A stretch of 43,939 nucleotides of DNA, from assembly GCA_019119635.1 (NCBI GenBank), contig DWWP01000005.1, forward strand, positions 1-43,939. Reading direction: 5' to 3'. The position numbers were made by a program, and so were the translations under genes. This DNA comes from Candidatus Dietzia intestinipullorum. GTDB lineage: Bacteria; Actinomycetota; Actinomycetes; Mycobacteriales; Mycobacteriaceae. Below, piece after piece: positions 35,034 through 43,753 of the stretch; within the stretch, counting starts at the first letter, position 1; each line of letters begins with the position of its first letter. A model generated the notes under the pieces. It was given only the letters and a program-made list of their open reading frames with translations. It was not told where the DNA came from and made no database searches.

Positions 35034-37019
35034 GTGGGCAATGCGTCCAAGACCAAGCTGGACAAAGTGGTGATCCGCATCGCGGGTGACTCGGGTGACG
35101 GGATGCAGCTGGCCGGTGATCAGTTCACCTCGGAGGCCGCGGCCTTCGGCAACGACCTGGCGACCCAGCCCAACTTTCCGGCGGAGATCCGGGCGCCCCA
35201 GGGCACCATCCACGGGGTGTCGAGTTTCCAGATCCAGATCGCGGACTACGACATCCTCACCGCCGGCGACCGGCCGGACGTGCTGGTGGCGATGAACCCG
35301 GCGGCCCTGAAGGCCAACATCGAGGACCTGCCCTCGGGGGGCATCCTGATCGTCAACTCCGATGAGTTCACCAAGCGCAACCTGTCCAAGGTCGGCTACG
35401 AGTCCAATCCGCTGGGCTCGCCGGCGTACGAGGCGTTCCAGGTGCACGAGGTCGCGATGAGCACGCTGACCATCGGGGCCGTGGAGAGCGTGGACATCGG
35501 CAAGAAGGACGCCGCGCGTTGCAAGAACATGTTCGCGCTCGGGTTGCTGATGTGGATGTACGGCCGCACGGTCGACTCGGTCGAGGAGTTCCTGAGGGGC
35601 AAGTTCAGCAGCAAGCCCACCATCCTGGAGGCCAACGTCCTGGCCCTGCGGATGGGGTGGAACTACGGCGAGACGACCGAGGCCTTCGCGTCCGAGTACG
35701 AGATCCAGCCGGCGCAGCTGCCCGAGGGCCGCTACCGGCAGGTCACCGGCAACACGGCGCTGGCCTACGGGCTGGTCACCGCCGGGGCGTCGGCCGAGAT
35801 GCCGGTGTTCCTGGGCACCTACCCGATCACCCCGGCCTCGGACATCCTGCACGAGCTGAGCAAGCTCAAGCAGTTCGACGTGACCACCTTCCAGGCCGAG
35901 GACGAGATCGCCGGCATCACCGCGGCGATCGGCGCCTCCTACGGCGGCGCACTGGGCGTGACCTCCACCTCGGGCCCGGGCCTGGCGCTCAAGTCCGAGG
36001 CGATCGGGCTGGGCGTGATGACCGAGCTCCCACTCGTGGTGATCGACGTCCAGCGCGGTGGCCCGTCGACGGGCCTGCCGACCAAGACCGAGCAGGCGGA
36101 CCTGCTGCAGGCCCTGTTCGGCCGCAACGGCGAGTCGCCGGTGGCGGTGGTCGCCCCGCAGTCCCCGGCGGATTGCTTCGAGACCGCACGGGAGGCGGCC
36201 CGCATCGCGGTGACCTACCGCACCCCGGTGGTGGTCCTGTCCGACGGCGCGATCGCCAACGGCTCCGAGCCGTGGCTACTACCCGACGTGGCCGACCTGC
36301 CGGCGATCGACAAGGGCCTCACCCCGTCGCCGACCTCCGAGGACGACGACGACTACCTGCCGTACGCCCGAGACCCCGAGACCCTGGCCCGCGCCTGGGC
36401 GGTGCCGGGCCAGGCCGGCCTCGAGCACCGCATCGGCGGGCTGGAGAAGGCCAACGGCACCGGCAACATCTCCTACACCCCCGACAACCACGACCTGATG
36501 ACCCGCACCCGGGCCCTGCGCATCGCGCTGGTCGATGTCCCCGAACTCGAGGTCGACGACCCCTCCGACGAGGCCGAGGTGCTGGTGATCGGCTGGGGCT
36601 CGTCCTACGGGCCGATCGGTGAGGCCGTCCGGCGGGCCCGCGCGAGCGGCCACCGGGTGGCCCGCGCGCACCTGCGGCACCTCAACCCCATGCCGCCCAA
36701 CCTCGGCGAGATATTGTCGCGGTACCGGCGCGTGCTGGTGCCGGAGATGAACCTCGGCCAGCTCGCGATGCTGCTCAAGGCCCGGTTCTCCGCCGAGATC
36801 CAGCCCATCACCAAGGTGCAGGGCATGGCGTTCTCCGCCGAGGAGCTGCAGACCGCGATCGAGGCGGAGTTCGCCGGGCGCCTCACCCACACCGAGCACG
36901 ACAAATACCGCTTGGCGCTCGAGGGCGTCGTCACCACCACCGGCGAGCCCGCGGCCCCCGACCGCCGTATCGGCCACACCGCCACCGGCACCGCGACCGG
37001 TGTCGCCCGGAAGCACTGA
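35034..37019 (+). CDS. korA: 2-oxoglutarate:ferredoxin oxidoreductase, fused gamma-alpha subunit
   Basis: Part of the CoA-dependent 2-oxoacid:ferredoxin oxidoreductase that makes succinyl-CoA and reduced ferredoxin. The 661-residue protein fuses the gamma domain (IAGDSGDGMQLAGDQ, 16-30) to the alpha/pyrimidine-binding domain (GTYPITPASDI about 260-270, FQAEDEIAGI, TSTSGPGLALKSE). The GTG at 35034 has GGAGG nine bases upstream; an ATG at 35013 is in frame but would place that site inside the coding region. korB follows after 23 bases. In M. tuberculosis the equivalent pair (Rv2455c/Rv2454c) is elsewhere on the chromosome. Confidence 0.95.
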   Translation: MGNASKTKLDKVVIRIAGDSGDGMQLAGDQFTSEAAAFGNDLATQPNFPAEIRAPQGTIHGVSSFQIQIADYDILTAGDRPDVLVAMNPAALKANIEDLPSGGILIVNSDEFTKRNLSKVGYESNPLGSPAYEAFQVHEVAMSTLTIGAVESVDIGKKDAARCKNMFALGLLMWMYGRTVDSVEEFLRGKFSSKPTILEANVLALRMGWNYGETTEAFASEYEIQPAQLPEGRYRQVTGNTALAYGLVTAGASAEMPVFLGTYPITPASDILHELSKLKQFDVTTFQAEDEIAGITAAIGASYGGALGVTSTSGPGLALKSEAIGLGVMTELPLVVIDVQRGGPSTGLPTKTEQADLLQALFGRNGESPVAVVAPQSPADCFETAREAARIAVTYRTPVVVLSDGAIANGSEPWLLPDVADLPAIDKGLTPSPTSEDDDDYLPYARDPETLARAWAVPGQAGLEHRIGGLEKANGTGNISYTPDNHDLMTRTRALRIALVDVPELEVDDPSDEAEVLVIGWGSSYGPIGEAVRRARASGHRVARAHLRHLNPMPPNLGEILSRYRRVLVPEMNLGQLAMLLKARFSAEIQPITKVQGMAFSAEELQTAIEAEFAGRLTHTEHDKYRLALEGVVTTTGEPAAPDRRIGHTATGTATGVARKH

Positions 37020-37042
37020 GGGCGAGCGAGGAGAAGATTTCC

Positions 37043-38122
37043 ATGTCCACCACAGAGACCGGCCTCGTCGGCAGCCAGCTGCCCCTGGACGCACTGACCC
37101 ACGTCCCGCACACCGACGACCCGCAGAAGCCCAAGGACTACACCTCCGACCAGGAGGTGCGCTGGTGCCCCGGCTGCGGTGACTACGTCATCCTGGCCAC
37201 CATCCGCGCCCTGCTGCCCAAGCTCGGACTCAAGCGCGAGAACATCGCCTTCGTCTCCGGCATCGGCTGCTCGAGCCGCTTCCCGTACTACCTCGAGACC
37301 TACGGGATGCACTCCATCCACGGACGCGCCCCCTCCATCGCCACCGGCCTGGCCACCACCCGCGAGGACCTGTCGGTGTGGGTGGTCACCGGCGACGGCG
37401 ACGCCATGTCCATCGGCGGCAACCACCTCATCCACACCCTGCGCCGCAACGTCAACATGAACATCCTGCTGTTCAACAACCGCATCTACGGCCTGACCAA
37501 GGGCCAGTACTCGCCCACCTCCGAACCGGGCAAGGTCACCAAGTCCAGCCCCATGGGCTCGCTCGACCACCCGTTCAACACCCTGTCGCTGGCCCTGGGC
37601 GCCGAGGGCACCTTCGTCGCCCGCGCCCTGGACTCCGACCGCAAGGGACTGACCGAGGTCCTCGACGCCGCCGCCCGCCACCGCGGCACCAGCTTCATCG
37701 AGATCCTCCAGGACTGCCCCATCTTCAACGACGGCTCCTTCGACCTGCTGCGCAAGGAGAACGCCGGCGACCACCTCATCGCGGTCCGCCACGGCGAGAA
37801 GATCATCTTCGGCGACGAGGGCCAGCACTGCGTCGTGCGCAACGGCTTCTCCCTGACCGTCGCCGCCACCGCCGACGTCGACGAGTCCGACATCATCGTC
37901 CACGACGCCCACTCACCGGACCCCGCCTACGCCCAGGCCCTGGCCAGCCTGTCCAGCCAGGACCTGCAATACACCGTCACCGGCATCATCCGCCAGGTCC
38001 ACCGCGAGACCTACGACGACCAGGCCCGCGCCCAGGTCGCCACCGCCAAGGAACACTCCCCCACCGACCTGCAGGCCCTCATCAACGGCAACAACACCTG
38101 GACCGTCGGCACCACCGCCTGA
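37043..38122 (+). CDS. korB: 2-oxoglutarate:ferredoxin oxidoreductase, beta subunit
   Basis: The thiamine-pyrophosphate subunit of KorAB, 359 residues. The 4Fe-4S ligands are visible as Cys42 and Cys45 in WCPGCGDY, Cys76 in GIGCSSRF and Cys225 in QDCPIFND. The TPP/Mg motif is GDGDAMSIGGNH (117-128) ending with NNRIYG. A GAGGAG site precedes the ATG. No ferredoxin-like delta subunit is adjacent, as in the two-subunit mycobacterial enzyme. It gives an oxidative-TCA route that feeds ferredoxin instead of NADH. Confidence 0.96.
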   Translation: MSTTETGLVGSQLPLDALTHVPHTDDPQKPKDYTSDQEVRWCPGCGDYVILATIRALLPKLGLKRENIAFVSGIGCSSRFPYYLETYGMHSIHGRAPSIATGLATTREDLSVWVVTGDGDAMSIGGNHLIHTLRRNVNMNILLFNNRIYGLTKGQYSPTSEPGKVTKSSPMGSLDHPFNTLSLALGAEGTFVARALDSDRKGLTEVLDAAARHRGTSFIEILQDCPIFNDGSFDLLRKENAGDHLIAVRHGEKIIFGDEGQHCVVRNGFSLTVAATADVDESDIIVHDAHSPDPAYAQALASLSSQDLQYTVTGIIRQVHRETYDDQARAQVATAKEHSPTDLQALINGNNTWTVGTTA

Positions 38123-38140
38123 CAGACCCCGGACACGCGC

Positions 38141-38187
38141 CGCGGGGGCGGCCGCCGGCTCACACCCGGGCGGTGACCGCCCCCGCG
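38141..38187. terminator. possible bidirectional terminator between korB and NRDE gene
   Basis: CGCGGGGGCGG (38141-38151) pairs with CCGCCCCCGCG (38177-38187) around a 25-base loop spanning the NRDE stop. The loop is long and the sequence very GC-rich, so this is only suggestive. Confidence 0.35.
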
Positions 38188-38942
38188 ATGCGTGCGCGGG
38201 CATCCCAGGTGCGTTCGACCACGTCGGCGGTGCCGTGCTCGTCGATCCGGACGGCAGTCGTGGACCGGGTCCCGTACCAGCGGCCCACCCGGACGAACCT
38301 CGAGGAGAGCTGCCACTCCCGCCGCAGGGGCACGCCCGTGCGCGGCAGGCGGTGCAGGGGGGCCTTCCGCCGGTCGGCCAGCAGGTCGAGGAGCGGGCCG
38401 GCCCAGTCGGGTCCGGAGATCCGGTCGGCGTCCACGAGCTGCTGCACGTCCCGGACGGCGCCGGTGACCTTGGGCCACGGGGTGTCTAGCTGCGCATTGG
38501 ACAGCCCGTGGACCCGCTCGTCCAGGGCGACGGGGTCGCGCTCGGACCGGTTGGACGCCCACCACAGCTCATCGGGGTCCCCGGCCAGCAGGTTCACGCC
38601 GGCGTACTGGTCGAGTCCCGGCGCGATGTGCCGGACGTACCCGGTGGCCGGGACCGGCCCGGCGAGCGCCTCGACGGGGAGCCTGCCGCGCGAGATCGGG
38701 GACGGTTCCGTGCCGGGCTCGCGGACGTTGGTCACGGCGGCGAACCGCCCCCCGGCGGCGAGGGAGAGCCAGGTCCCGCCGGCGGTCACGTCCCGTCCGG
38801 CGACGATCCCGTCGACCCCGTCCCGTTCGGACGACCACTTGTGCAGCGGCTCGGTGGGACGCTCGAGCGCCTCGTCACGGTTGGCCACCACGATGAGCGG
38901 GTAGCGGGGGTGGGTTCTGCGCGCGACGACGAGCATGCACAT
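38160..38942 (-). CDS. NRDE (TANGO2-like) family protein
   Basis: A 260-residue Ntn-hydrolase-like protein of the NRDE family. It starts MCMLVVARRTHPRYPLIVVANRDE in essence: Cys2 is the conserved N-terminal residue and Asn-Arg-Asp-Glu appears at about 21-24. Further blocks are GTWLSLAAGGRFAAVTN and LLAGDPDELWW. Eukaryotic TANGO2 has been tied to haem or lipid handling; the bacterial role is undefined. The ATG at 38942 is fixed by the Cys at position 2 and by a TAAGGT box seven bases upstream. It converges on korB. Confidence 0.9.
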   Translation of the reverse strand: MCMLVVARRTHPRYPLIVVANRDEALERPTEPLHKWSSERDGVDGIVAGRDVTAGGTWLSLAAGGRFAAVTNVREPGTEPSPISRGRLPVEALAGPVPATGYVRHIAPGLDQYAGVNLLAGDPDELWWASNRSERDPVALDERVHGLSNAQLDTPWPKVTGAVRDVQQLVDADRISGPDWAGPLLDLLADRRKAPLHRLPRTGVPLRREWQLSSRFVRVGRWYGTRSTTAVRIDEHGTADVVERTWDARARIAGAVTARV

Positions 38943-38949
38943 GAGACGG

Positions 38950-38955
38950 ACCTTA
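38950..38955 (-). promoter_or_regulatory. -10 box for a leaderless NRDE mRNA
   Basis: TAAGGT on the minus strand ends seven bases before the ATG at 38942, identical in sequence and spacing to the HNH nuclease promoter. Confidence 0.5.
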
Positions 38956-39031
38956 CCCACGGACCGGCCGCGGGGCCTCCGGCCCGATCCGGCCCGGCCT
39001 CGCCACCGACCCAGCGTGGCCGCGCCCCGAC

Positions 39032-39619
39032 TCAGCCCGGCCACGCCCCCTCGGGGGCCCCGTCCGGCGCCGCACCGATGTTCTCTGCCAGCCTGCGGCG
39101 GGCGCGGGCGGTCCCCAGCTTCAGGGCGGGGCCGCCGCCGCGCGGGCCCACGTACGTGCTCCGGATCCCGGCCCTCGCCAGGGCCTCGGCGAGCGCGGCC
39201 CGGCGGGGGGCGTGCTGCTCCGCACCGGCGTCGACGCCCAGGACCACCGCGCCGCCGTCGACGATCCGCCCGGCGGTGACGACCCACGTCCGCAGGGCCC
39301 CCGCGGTGGGGGTCCAGTCCGCCGGCACGGCGGAGACGGCGCCGCGCCGCCACCGGCGCACGACCGGGGCCAGCGAGGTGGTGGCGGCGGTGGAGACGGT
39401 GCAGCGACCGTCCGGGCCCGCCGCCGACCGCGCCGGGTCCAGGCCGGCCGCGCCGAGGATCGCCGTCAGCACCTCGGCCCGCCAGGGGGCGTCGACGACG
39501 ACGGAGACCTGACCTGTCCCGCCCCGGAGCGTGGACTGACCGCGGGCCGCCAGCACCCCCTCGAGGTCCGCAGGCTCGGGGACGTGGGCGTCCGCTGCGA
39601 AGAACGACAGCTGCGACAC
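39032..39619 (-). CDS. Rv3647c-like conserved hypothetical protein
   Basis: A 195-residue protein without signal peptide or membrane segments. It begins SQLSFFAADAHVPEPADLEGVLAARGQ in outline, has a central Ala/Val-rich alpha/beta region with DWTPTAGALRTWVV, and ends with Arg-rich KLGTARARRRLAENIG. Location between topA and cspA matches mycobacterial Rv3647c. No catalytic motif is recognised. The GTG at 39619 is preferred because the TAGGCT box stands seven bases before it; longer extension enters the cspA terminator hairpin. Confidence 0.85.
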   Translation of the reverse strand: MSQLSFFAADAHVPEPADLEGVLAARGQSTLRGGTGQVSVVVDAPWRAEVLTAILGAAGLDPARSAAGPDGRCTVSTAATTSLAPVVRRWRRGAVSAVPADWTPTAGALRTWVVTAGRIVDGGAVVLGVDAGAEQHAPRRAALAEALARAGIRSTYVGPRGGGPALKLGTARARRRLAENIGAAPDGAPEGAWPG

Positions 39620-39626
39620 GGTGCCG

Positions 39627-39632
39627 AGCCTA
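39627..39632 (-). promoter_or_regulatory. -10 box for a leaderless Rv3647c-like mRNA
   Basis: TAGGCT on the minus strand ends seven bases before the GTG at 39619, just downstream of the cspA terminator, so the gene appears to have its own promoter. Confidence 0.5.
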
Positions 39633-39650
39633 CGGCCGCCCACGACAGAC

Positions 39651-39686
39651 GGCGGGACCCCCACCACAGAGGGTGGGGGTCCCGCC
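39651..39686 (-). terminator. cspA intrinsic terminator hairpin
   Basis: GGCGGGACCCCCACC (39651-39665) and its exact complement (39672-39686) form a 15-bp stem with a six-base loop, starting 20 bases after the cspA stop. It separates cspA from the next minus-strand gene, consistent with strong separate cspA transcription. Confidence 0.85.
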
Positions 39687-39705
39687 GGGTCCGGTCCGGT
39701 CGAGG

Positions 39706-39909
39706 TCAGAGCGAGCGGACCGCCTGCGCCTGCGGGCCCTTCTGTCCCTCGCCGATCTCGAACTCGACCTGCTGGTTCTCCTCGAGGGTCTTGAATCCAC
39801 TGCCCTCGATGGAGGAGTAGTGGACAAAGACGTCAGCGGAGCCGTCCTCGGGCGCGATGAACCCGTAGCCCTTCTCCGCGTTGAACCACTTGACGGTGCC
39901 CTGTGCCAT
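39706..39909 (-). CDS. cspA: cold-shock protein (CspA family)
   Basis: A 67-residue single cold-shock domain that binds single-stranded RNA and DNA. Both nucleic-acid motifs are present: GYGFIAP (RNP1-like K-G-Y-G-F-I) and VFVHYSSI (RNP2-like). The ATG at 39909 gives the usual [14 protein letters not shown] start; an upstream in-frame Met adds 18 unrelated residues. AAGGA lies 13 bases before the ATG, a long spacing. The 211-base gap to the divergent helicase shows no clear cspA -10 box, so a long, possibly structured leader as in other csp genes is plausible. Confidence 0.97.
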   Translation of the reverse strand: MAQGTVKWFNAEKGYGFIAPEDGSADVFVHYSSIEGSGFKTLEENQQVEFEIGEGQKGPQAQAVRSL

Positions 39910-40108
39910 GTTTGTCGTGTGTCCTTTTCCGTACTGCACTGGTGCGTCACGCGGGATGGCCACGCGTGTCGGGTCGTACCCGTCCGCCTTCCGGGATCCG
40001 GACCACGGGGCGCGTCGACCGGATCCAGTAGACCACGAGACGGGCGCCGAGAGAACCGATCTCCCGAGGTCGTCTCAACCTGGGACCGAACGCCCCCGCT
40101 GACCGCAC

Positions 40109-40114
40109 TACGGT
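40109..40114 (+). promoter_or_regulatory. -10 box for a leaderless helicase mRNA
   Basis: TACGGT ends six bases before the helicase GTG at 40121, with no ribosome-binding site. Confidence 0.5.
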
Positions 40115-40120
40115 CGAGGC

Positions 40121-42448
40121 GTGACGACGTACGGACGCGAGCTCCTGGAGCACCTGCTCGGCCCCCTCCCGCAGGACCGCTCGCCCCTGACGCACGCCGC
40201 GGACCTGCCCGCCCGTGCGGCGCGGTTCGCCGAGTGGCCCGAGTGGGCGCACCCGCGCCTGGTGGACGTCCTGCGTGAGCGCGGCCTCGAGCGCCCCTGG
40301 GAGCACCAGGCCGCCACCGCCGAGCACGCGCACGCCGGCCGGGACGTCGTGGTGGCCACCGGCACCGCCTCCGGGAAATCGCTCGGCTACCAGCTGCCCG
40401 CCCTGAGTGCGCTCGCCTCCGACCGCAACGCCTGCGTGCTCTACCTGGCCCCGACAAAGGCGCTGGGGCAGGACCAGCTGGCCTCCGTGGTCTCCCTGAC
40501 CGACGCGGTCCCGGAACTGTCCCACGTGGCCCCCGCCTCCTACGACGGCGACACCCCGTCCGACGCCCGCCGGTGGATCCGCGAGAACTCGCGGTGGATC
40601 GTGACGAACCCGGACATGCTCCACCTGTCCCTGCTCGGCCGGTCCCGCCAGTGGACCCGCCTCCTGCGGGGACTGTGCTTCGTCGTCGTCGACGAGTGCC
40701 ACTCCTACCGCGGGGTGTTCGGCTCCAACGTCGCGCTCGTCCTCCGGCGGCTCGACCGCCTGGCGCGGGCGCTGGGCGGCTCGCCCACCTACGTCCTGGC
40801 CTCCGCCACCACCTCCGACGCCGGGTCCGCCGCCACGACGCTCGTGGGTCGGCCCTGCGTGGAGGTCACCGACGACGCCTCGCCGCAGGGCGGGCGCACC
40901 GTGGCGCTGTGGGAGCCGCCGCTGATGGACGGGGTGACCGGGGAGAACGAGGCGCCGGTGCGCAGGCCCGCGCCGGTCGAGGCCTCGGGGCTCATGGCGT
41001 CGTTGGTGGTCGAGGGCGCCCGGACGTTGACGTTCGTGCGCTCGCGGGCGGGGGCCGAGTCCGCCGCCCTGCGGGCCCGGGAGCAGCTCTCCTCCGGTCA
41101 CGGGGCGCGGGGCCGCGAGCTGGCCGGACAGATCGCCGCCTACCGCTCCGGCTACCTGGCCGACGACCGCCGGCGCCTCGAGCGCGGCCTGGCCGAGGGC
41201 GAGCTGGTGGGCGTGGCGTCCACGTCCGCGCTCGAGTTGGGCGTGGACATCTCCGGCCTCGACGCCGTGGTCAGCGCCGGCTTCCCGGGGACCATCGCCT
41301 CGTTCTGGCAGCAGGCCGGCCGCGCGGGCCGGCGGGGCCAGGGCGCGCTCGTGGTCCTGGTGGCGCGGGACGACCCCCTCGACACCTACCTCGTCCACCA
41401 CCCGGAGGCACTGCTCGGGCGCCCCGTGGAGGCCACCGTCACCGACCCGCGCAATCCCGTCCTGCTCGCCGGCCAACTGCGCTGCGCGGTCTCCGAGCGT
41501 CCGATGACGCATGCCGAGGGCGACGCCTGGGGCGCCACCGCCGTCCTCGGGGCCCTGGCGGCGGACGGCCTGGTCCGGCGGCGCCCGTCCGGCTGGTACC
41601 CCGCCGCCGACGACCACACCCCGCACGCCGAGGTCGACATCCGCGGCACTGGCGGCGCCGAGGTGGTGATCGTGGACTCCAGCGACGGTCGGATGCTCGG
41701 CACCATCGATGCGATCCGCGCGCGGTCGCAGGTCCACCCGGGCGCGCTGTACCTGCACCAGGGTGAGTCGTTCGTGGTGGACGAGCTGGACCTCGAGGAC
41801 GGGCTCGCACTGTGCCACCCGGAGTCACCCGAGTGGACCACCTCCGCGCGCGAGCAGGTCTCGATCGACCTGGTGGAGACCCTCGAGACCGTGGAGGCCG
41901 GCCCCGTCACCCTGTCGTGGGCGGAGGTCGAGGTGACCACCCGCGTGACCGGGTACCAGCGACGCCTGCGCGGGGGCGAGATCCTCGACGTCCCGCCGCT
42001 GGACCTGCCGCCGACGACGCTCGCCACCCGCGCGGTCGTGTACACGCTCACGCCACAGCTGTTGAGGGTGGCCGGGATGGAGGAGGCGGACTGGCCCGGG
42101 GCGCTCCACGCCGCCGAGCACGCCGCGATCGGCCTGCTGCCGCTCGTGGCCACCTGCGACCGCTGGGACATCGGTGGCGTGTCCACCGCCCTGCACCCCG
42201 ACACCGGCCTGCCCACCGTGTTCGTCTACGACGGCTACGCGGGCGGCGCCGGGTTCGCCGAGCGGGGCTTCCGGAGGGCCGTGCCGTGGCTGCGCGCGAC
42301 CCTGGAGGCGATCCGGTCCTGCGAGTGCGAGACCGGCTGCCCCTCGTGCATCCAGTCCCCCAAATGCGGCAACGGTAACGACCCGCTCTCCAAAGCGGGC
42401 GCGGTCACGCTGCTCACCGAGGTCGTGGGACAGCTCGCCGCCACCTGA
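40121..42448 (+). CDS. superfamily 2 DNA helicase, SftH/MrfA/Hrq1-like
   Basis: A 775-residue 3'-5' helicase: motif I GTASGKS (81-87), motif Ia LAPTKALGQDQL (109-120), motif II DECH (191-194), motif III SATT, and motif VI QQAGRAGRRGQG. The C-terminal half has the DUF1998-type domain ending in a zinc cluster CECETGCPSCIQSPKCG (Cys 736, 740, 743, 749). This architecture is that of mycobacterial SftH (Rv3649) and Bacillus MrfA, the latter involved in repair of mitomycin-type lesions. DNA repair is therefore likely. The GTG start fits a leaderless message. Confidence 0.93.
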   Translation: MTTYGRELLEHLLGPLPQDRSPLTHAADLPARAARFAEWPEWAHPRLVDVLRERGLERPWEHQAATAEHAHAGRDVVVATGTASGKSLGYQLPALSALASDRNACVLYLAPTKALGQDQLASVVSLTDAVPELSHVAPASYDGDTPSDARRWIRENSRWIVTNPDMLHLSLLGRSRQWTRLLRGLCFVVVDECHSYRGVFGSNVALVLRRLDRLARALGGSPTYVLASATTSDAGSAATTLVGRPCVEVTDDASPQGGRTVALWEPPLMDGVTGENEAPVRRPAPVEASGLMASLVVEGARTLTFVRSRAGAESAALRAREQLSSGHGARGRELAGQIAAYRSGYLADDRRRLERGLAEGELVGVASTSALELGVDISGLDAVVSAGFPGTIASFWQQAGRAGRRGQGALVVLVARDDPLDTYLVHHPEALLGRPVEATVTDPRNPVLLAGQLRCAVSERPMTHAEGDAWGATAVLGALAADGLVRRRPSGWYPAADDHTPHAEVDIRGTGGAEVVIVDSSDGRMLGTIDAIRARSQVHPGALYLHQGESFVVDELDLEDGLALCHPESPEWTTSAREQVSIDLVETLETVEAGPVTLSWAEVEVTTRVTGYQRRLRGGEILDVPPLDLPPTTLATRAVVYTLTPQLLRVAGMEEADWPGALHAAEHAAIGLLPLVATCDRWDIGGVSTALHPDTGLPTVFVYDGYAGGAGFAERGFRRAVPWLRATLEAIRSCECETGCPSCIQSPKCGNGNDPLSKAGAVTLLTEVVGQLAAT

Positions 42449-42471
42449 CCCCCCGGCCCGCTGTGTGCGGC

Positions 42472-42477
42472 TAGCAT
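42472..42477 (+). promoter_or_regulatory. candidate -10 box for the small membrane protein
   Basis: TAGCAT lies 48 bases before the ATG at 42525 and would give a leader of about 40 bases that includes the GAAGGG ribosome-binding site. Confidence 0.35.
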
Positions 42478-42524
42478 GACGCGCAGGTCAGGGATGCCCG
42501 GCGGACTGTTCGAAGGGTGATGCA

Positions 42525-42965
42525 ATGCCTCAGGATTACGGCGACTTGGCCACGTGGATCGGCTCGATCGGCACGGTGGCCGCGTTCGCGGTGGCGTATT
42601 ACCAGATCCACCAGGAGCGCCGTCACCGCCTGGCGCGCGAGTTCCGAGACCGTCTGGCGGCCCGGCGGGAGCACGCGGACAAGGTCTCGGCGTGGGTGTC
42701 CGGGTCGCAGGTGGTGGTGGCCAACCGGTCCGGGCACCCGATCCACGACGTCGACATCGCGCTGGGCACGATCGCCCCGGGCGGTGGCGGCGAGGACACC
42801 GCCTCGACCCACCTGGTGGTGGTCCCTCCCGGCGAGCACGCGGTCGATCTCGACCGGTCCGATGCGGCGCCCCACGTCGTGCGGGTCGCGTTCACCGACT
42901 CGCGTGCCGACCGCTGGTCCCGCGAGGCCGGCAAGCACCCCGAGCGCGTCGACCAGGCCGACTGA
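42525..42965 (+). CDS. hypothetical single-pass membrane protein
   Basis: A 146-residue protein. A short outer N-terminus precedes one membrane helix (about 10-26), then a strongly basic helix (QERRHRLAREFRDRLAARREHADK, given in part) and a beta-rich C-terminal domain (WVSGSQVVVANRSGHPIHDVDIALG through HVVRVAFTDS). GAAGGG lies seven bases before the ATG. The architecture of one N-terminal helix, a basic coil and a small beta domain is common among actinobacterial proteins of unknown role. It follows the helicase on the same strand and converges on the Tad genes. Confidence 0.8.
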   Translation: MPQDYGDLATWIGSIGTVAAFAVAYYQIHQERRHRLAREFRDRLAARREHADKVSAWVSGSQVVVANRSGHPIHDVDIALGTIAPGGGGEDTASTHLVVVPPGEHAVDLDRSDAAPHVVRVAFTDSRADRWSREAGKHPERVDQAD

Positions 42966-42986
42966 CAGCGCCGGGCGACCGCGGCG

Positions 42987-43391
42987 TCAGATCGGGCCGG
43001 CACGGGCCGCAGCCGTCGCCGCCCTGGCGCCGAACACCCCGAGCTCGACCGGCACCTCGGCGCTGATCACCACGTCGTGGCCGTCCACCGTGCACCCGAC
43101 GACGACGGCGAGGTTCTCCGACGCCACCTGCCCGGCGGTCGCGCAGGCGTCCGTGCCCTGCCGCAGCGCGTGCGCACCGGCCAGTGCCGACAGGTCGGCG
43201 GCGGACTGCGCGGCGTGCGCGGCCACGGCGGCCCGGGCCACGAGTAGTACCGCCACGGCGATCGCGAGGACCGCGGCCGCGGCGAACGCCGTCGTCACGG
43301 AGACGGAGCCCTCGTCGTCGACCCGCGCCCGCCCGAGGCCGGGGCGATGTACGTGGGCGTGGCCCCCACCCGGTCGCGGCGGACCCGTCAC
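42987..43391 (-). CDS. TadG/TadE-like exported protein of the helicase-linked Tad locus
   Basis: A 134-residue protein: polar N-terminus (1-27), then a pilin-like segment DEGSVSVTTAFAAAAVLAI starting near 26 with one membrane helix, followed by AAHAAQSAADLSALAGAHAL, the block characteristic of TadG-like proteins, and a small domain with two Cys. After the putative Gly cleavage site position +5 is Thr instead of the usual Glu, so processing by a prepilin peptidase is uncertain. The GTG at 43391 overlaps the TadE-like stop (GTGA). It matches the Rv3654c position. Confidence 0.85.
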   Translation of the reverse strand: MTGPPRPGGGHAHVHRPGLGRARVDDEGSVSVTTAFAAAAVLAIAVAVLLVARAAVAAHAAQSAADLSALAGAHALRQGTDACATAGQVASENLAVVVGCTVDGHDVVISAEVPVELGVFGARAATAAARAGPI

Positions 43392-43753
43392 CCCGCGGCC
43401 CCCGGCTCTGTCCGCGCCACGGCCCGTGCCGAGAGGTCGACCCCCGGCAGACCGCGCGCCGGGGCGCTGACCTCGGCCGTCGCCCACCGCCCGGAGACGT
43501 CCACCGTCACCGTCGCCGCCGGGGCGGCAGTCCGCGCGACCGCCTCGCCCGGCTCCGCCCCGGAGATCGCCGCGATCCTCGCCCCTTCCCTGGCGGCGTC
43601 GACGAGCCGGATCTGGGTGAGCGCCGCGCCGGCCCCGGCGGCGGCCACCGCCAGGACCACGACGAGCGAGGCGATCCCCAGGGCCGCCTCCACCGTCACC
43701 GAGCCCTCGTCCCCCGCCGGGGTGGTCGCCTCCCGGGGCCGCCGCGGCACCAT
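43388..43753 (-). CDS. TadE-like pseudopilin
   Basis: A 121-residue protein with a short basic/acidic leader, then GSVTVEAALGIASLVVVLAV: a prepilin-type cleavage site with Glu at +5 and a membrane helix (about 17-42). QIRLVDAAREGARIAA after the helix is the TadE signature. It should be a minor pilin of a Flp/Tad-type surface appendage. The ATG at 43753 overlaps the previous stop by one base (TGATG); a GTG one codon earlier is also possible. It matches Rv3655c. Confidence 0.88.
   Translation of the reverse strand: MVPRRPREATTPAGDEGSVTVEAALGIASLVVVLAVAAAGAGAALTQIRLVDAAREGARIAAISGAEPGEAVARTAAPAATVTVDVSGRWATAEVSAPARGLPGVDLSARAVARTEPGAAG

Noticed and set aside
39910-40120. A gene or riboswitch in the cspA-helicase gap
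   Set aside because: No supported ORF or conserved RNA pattern is visible; it is more simply a long csp leader plus the helicase promoter.
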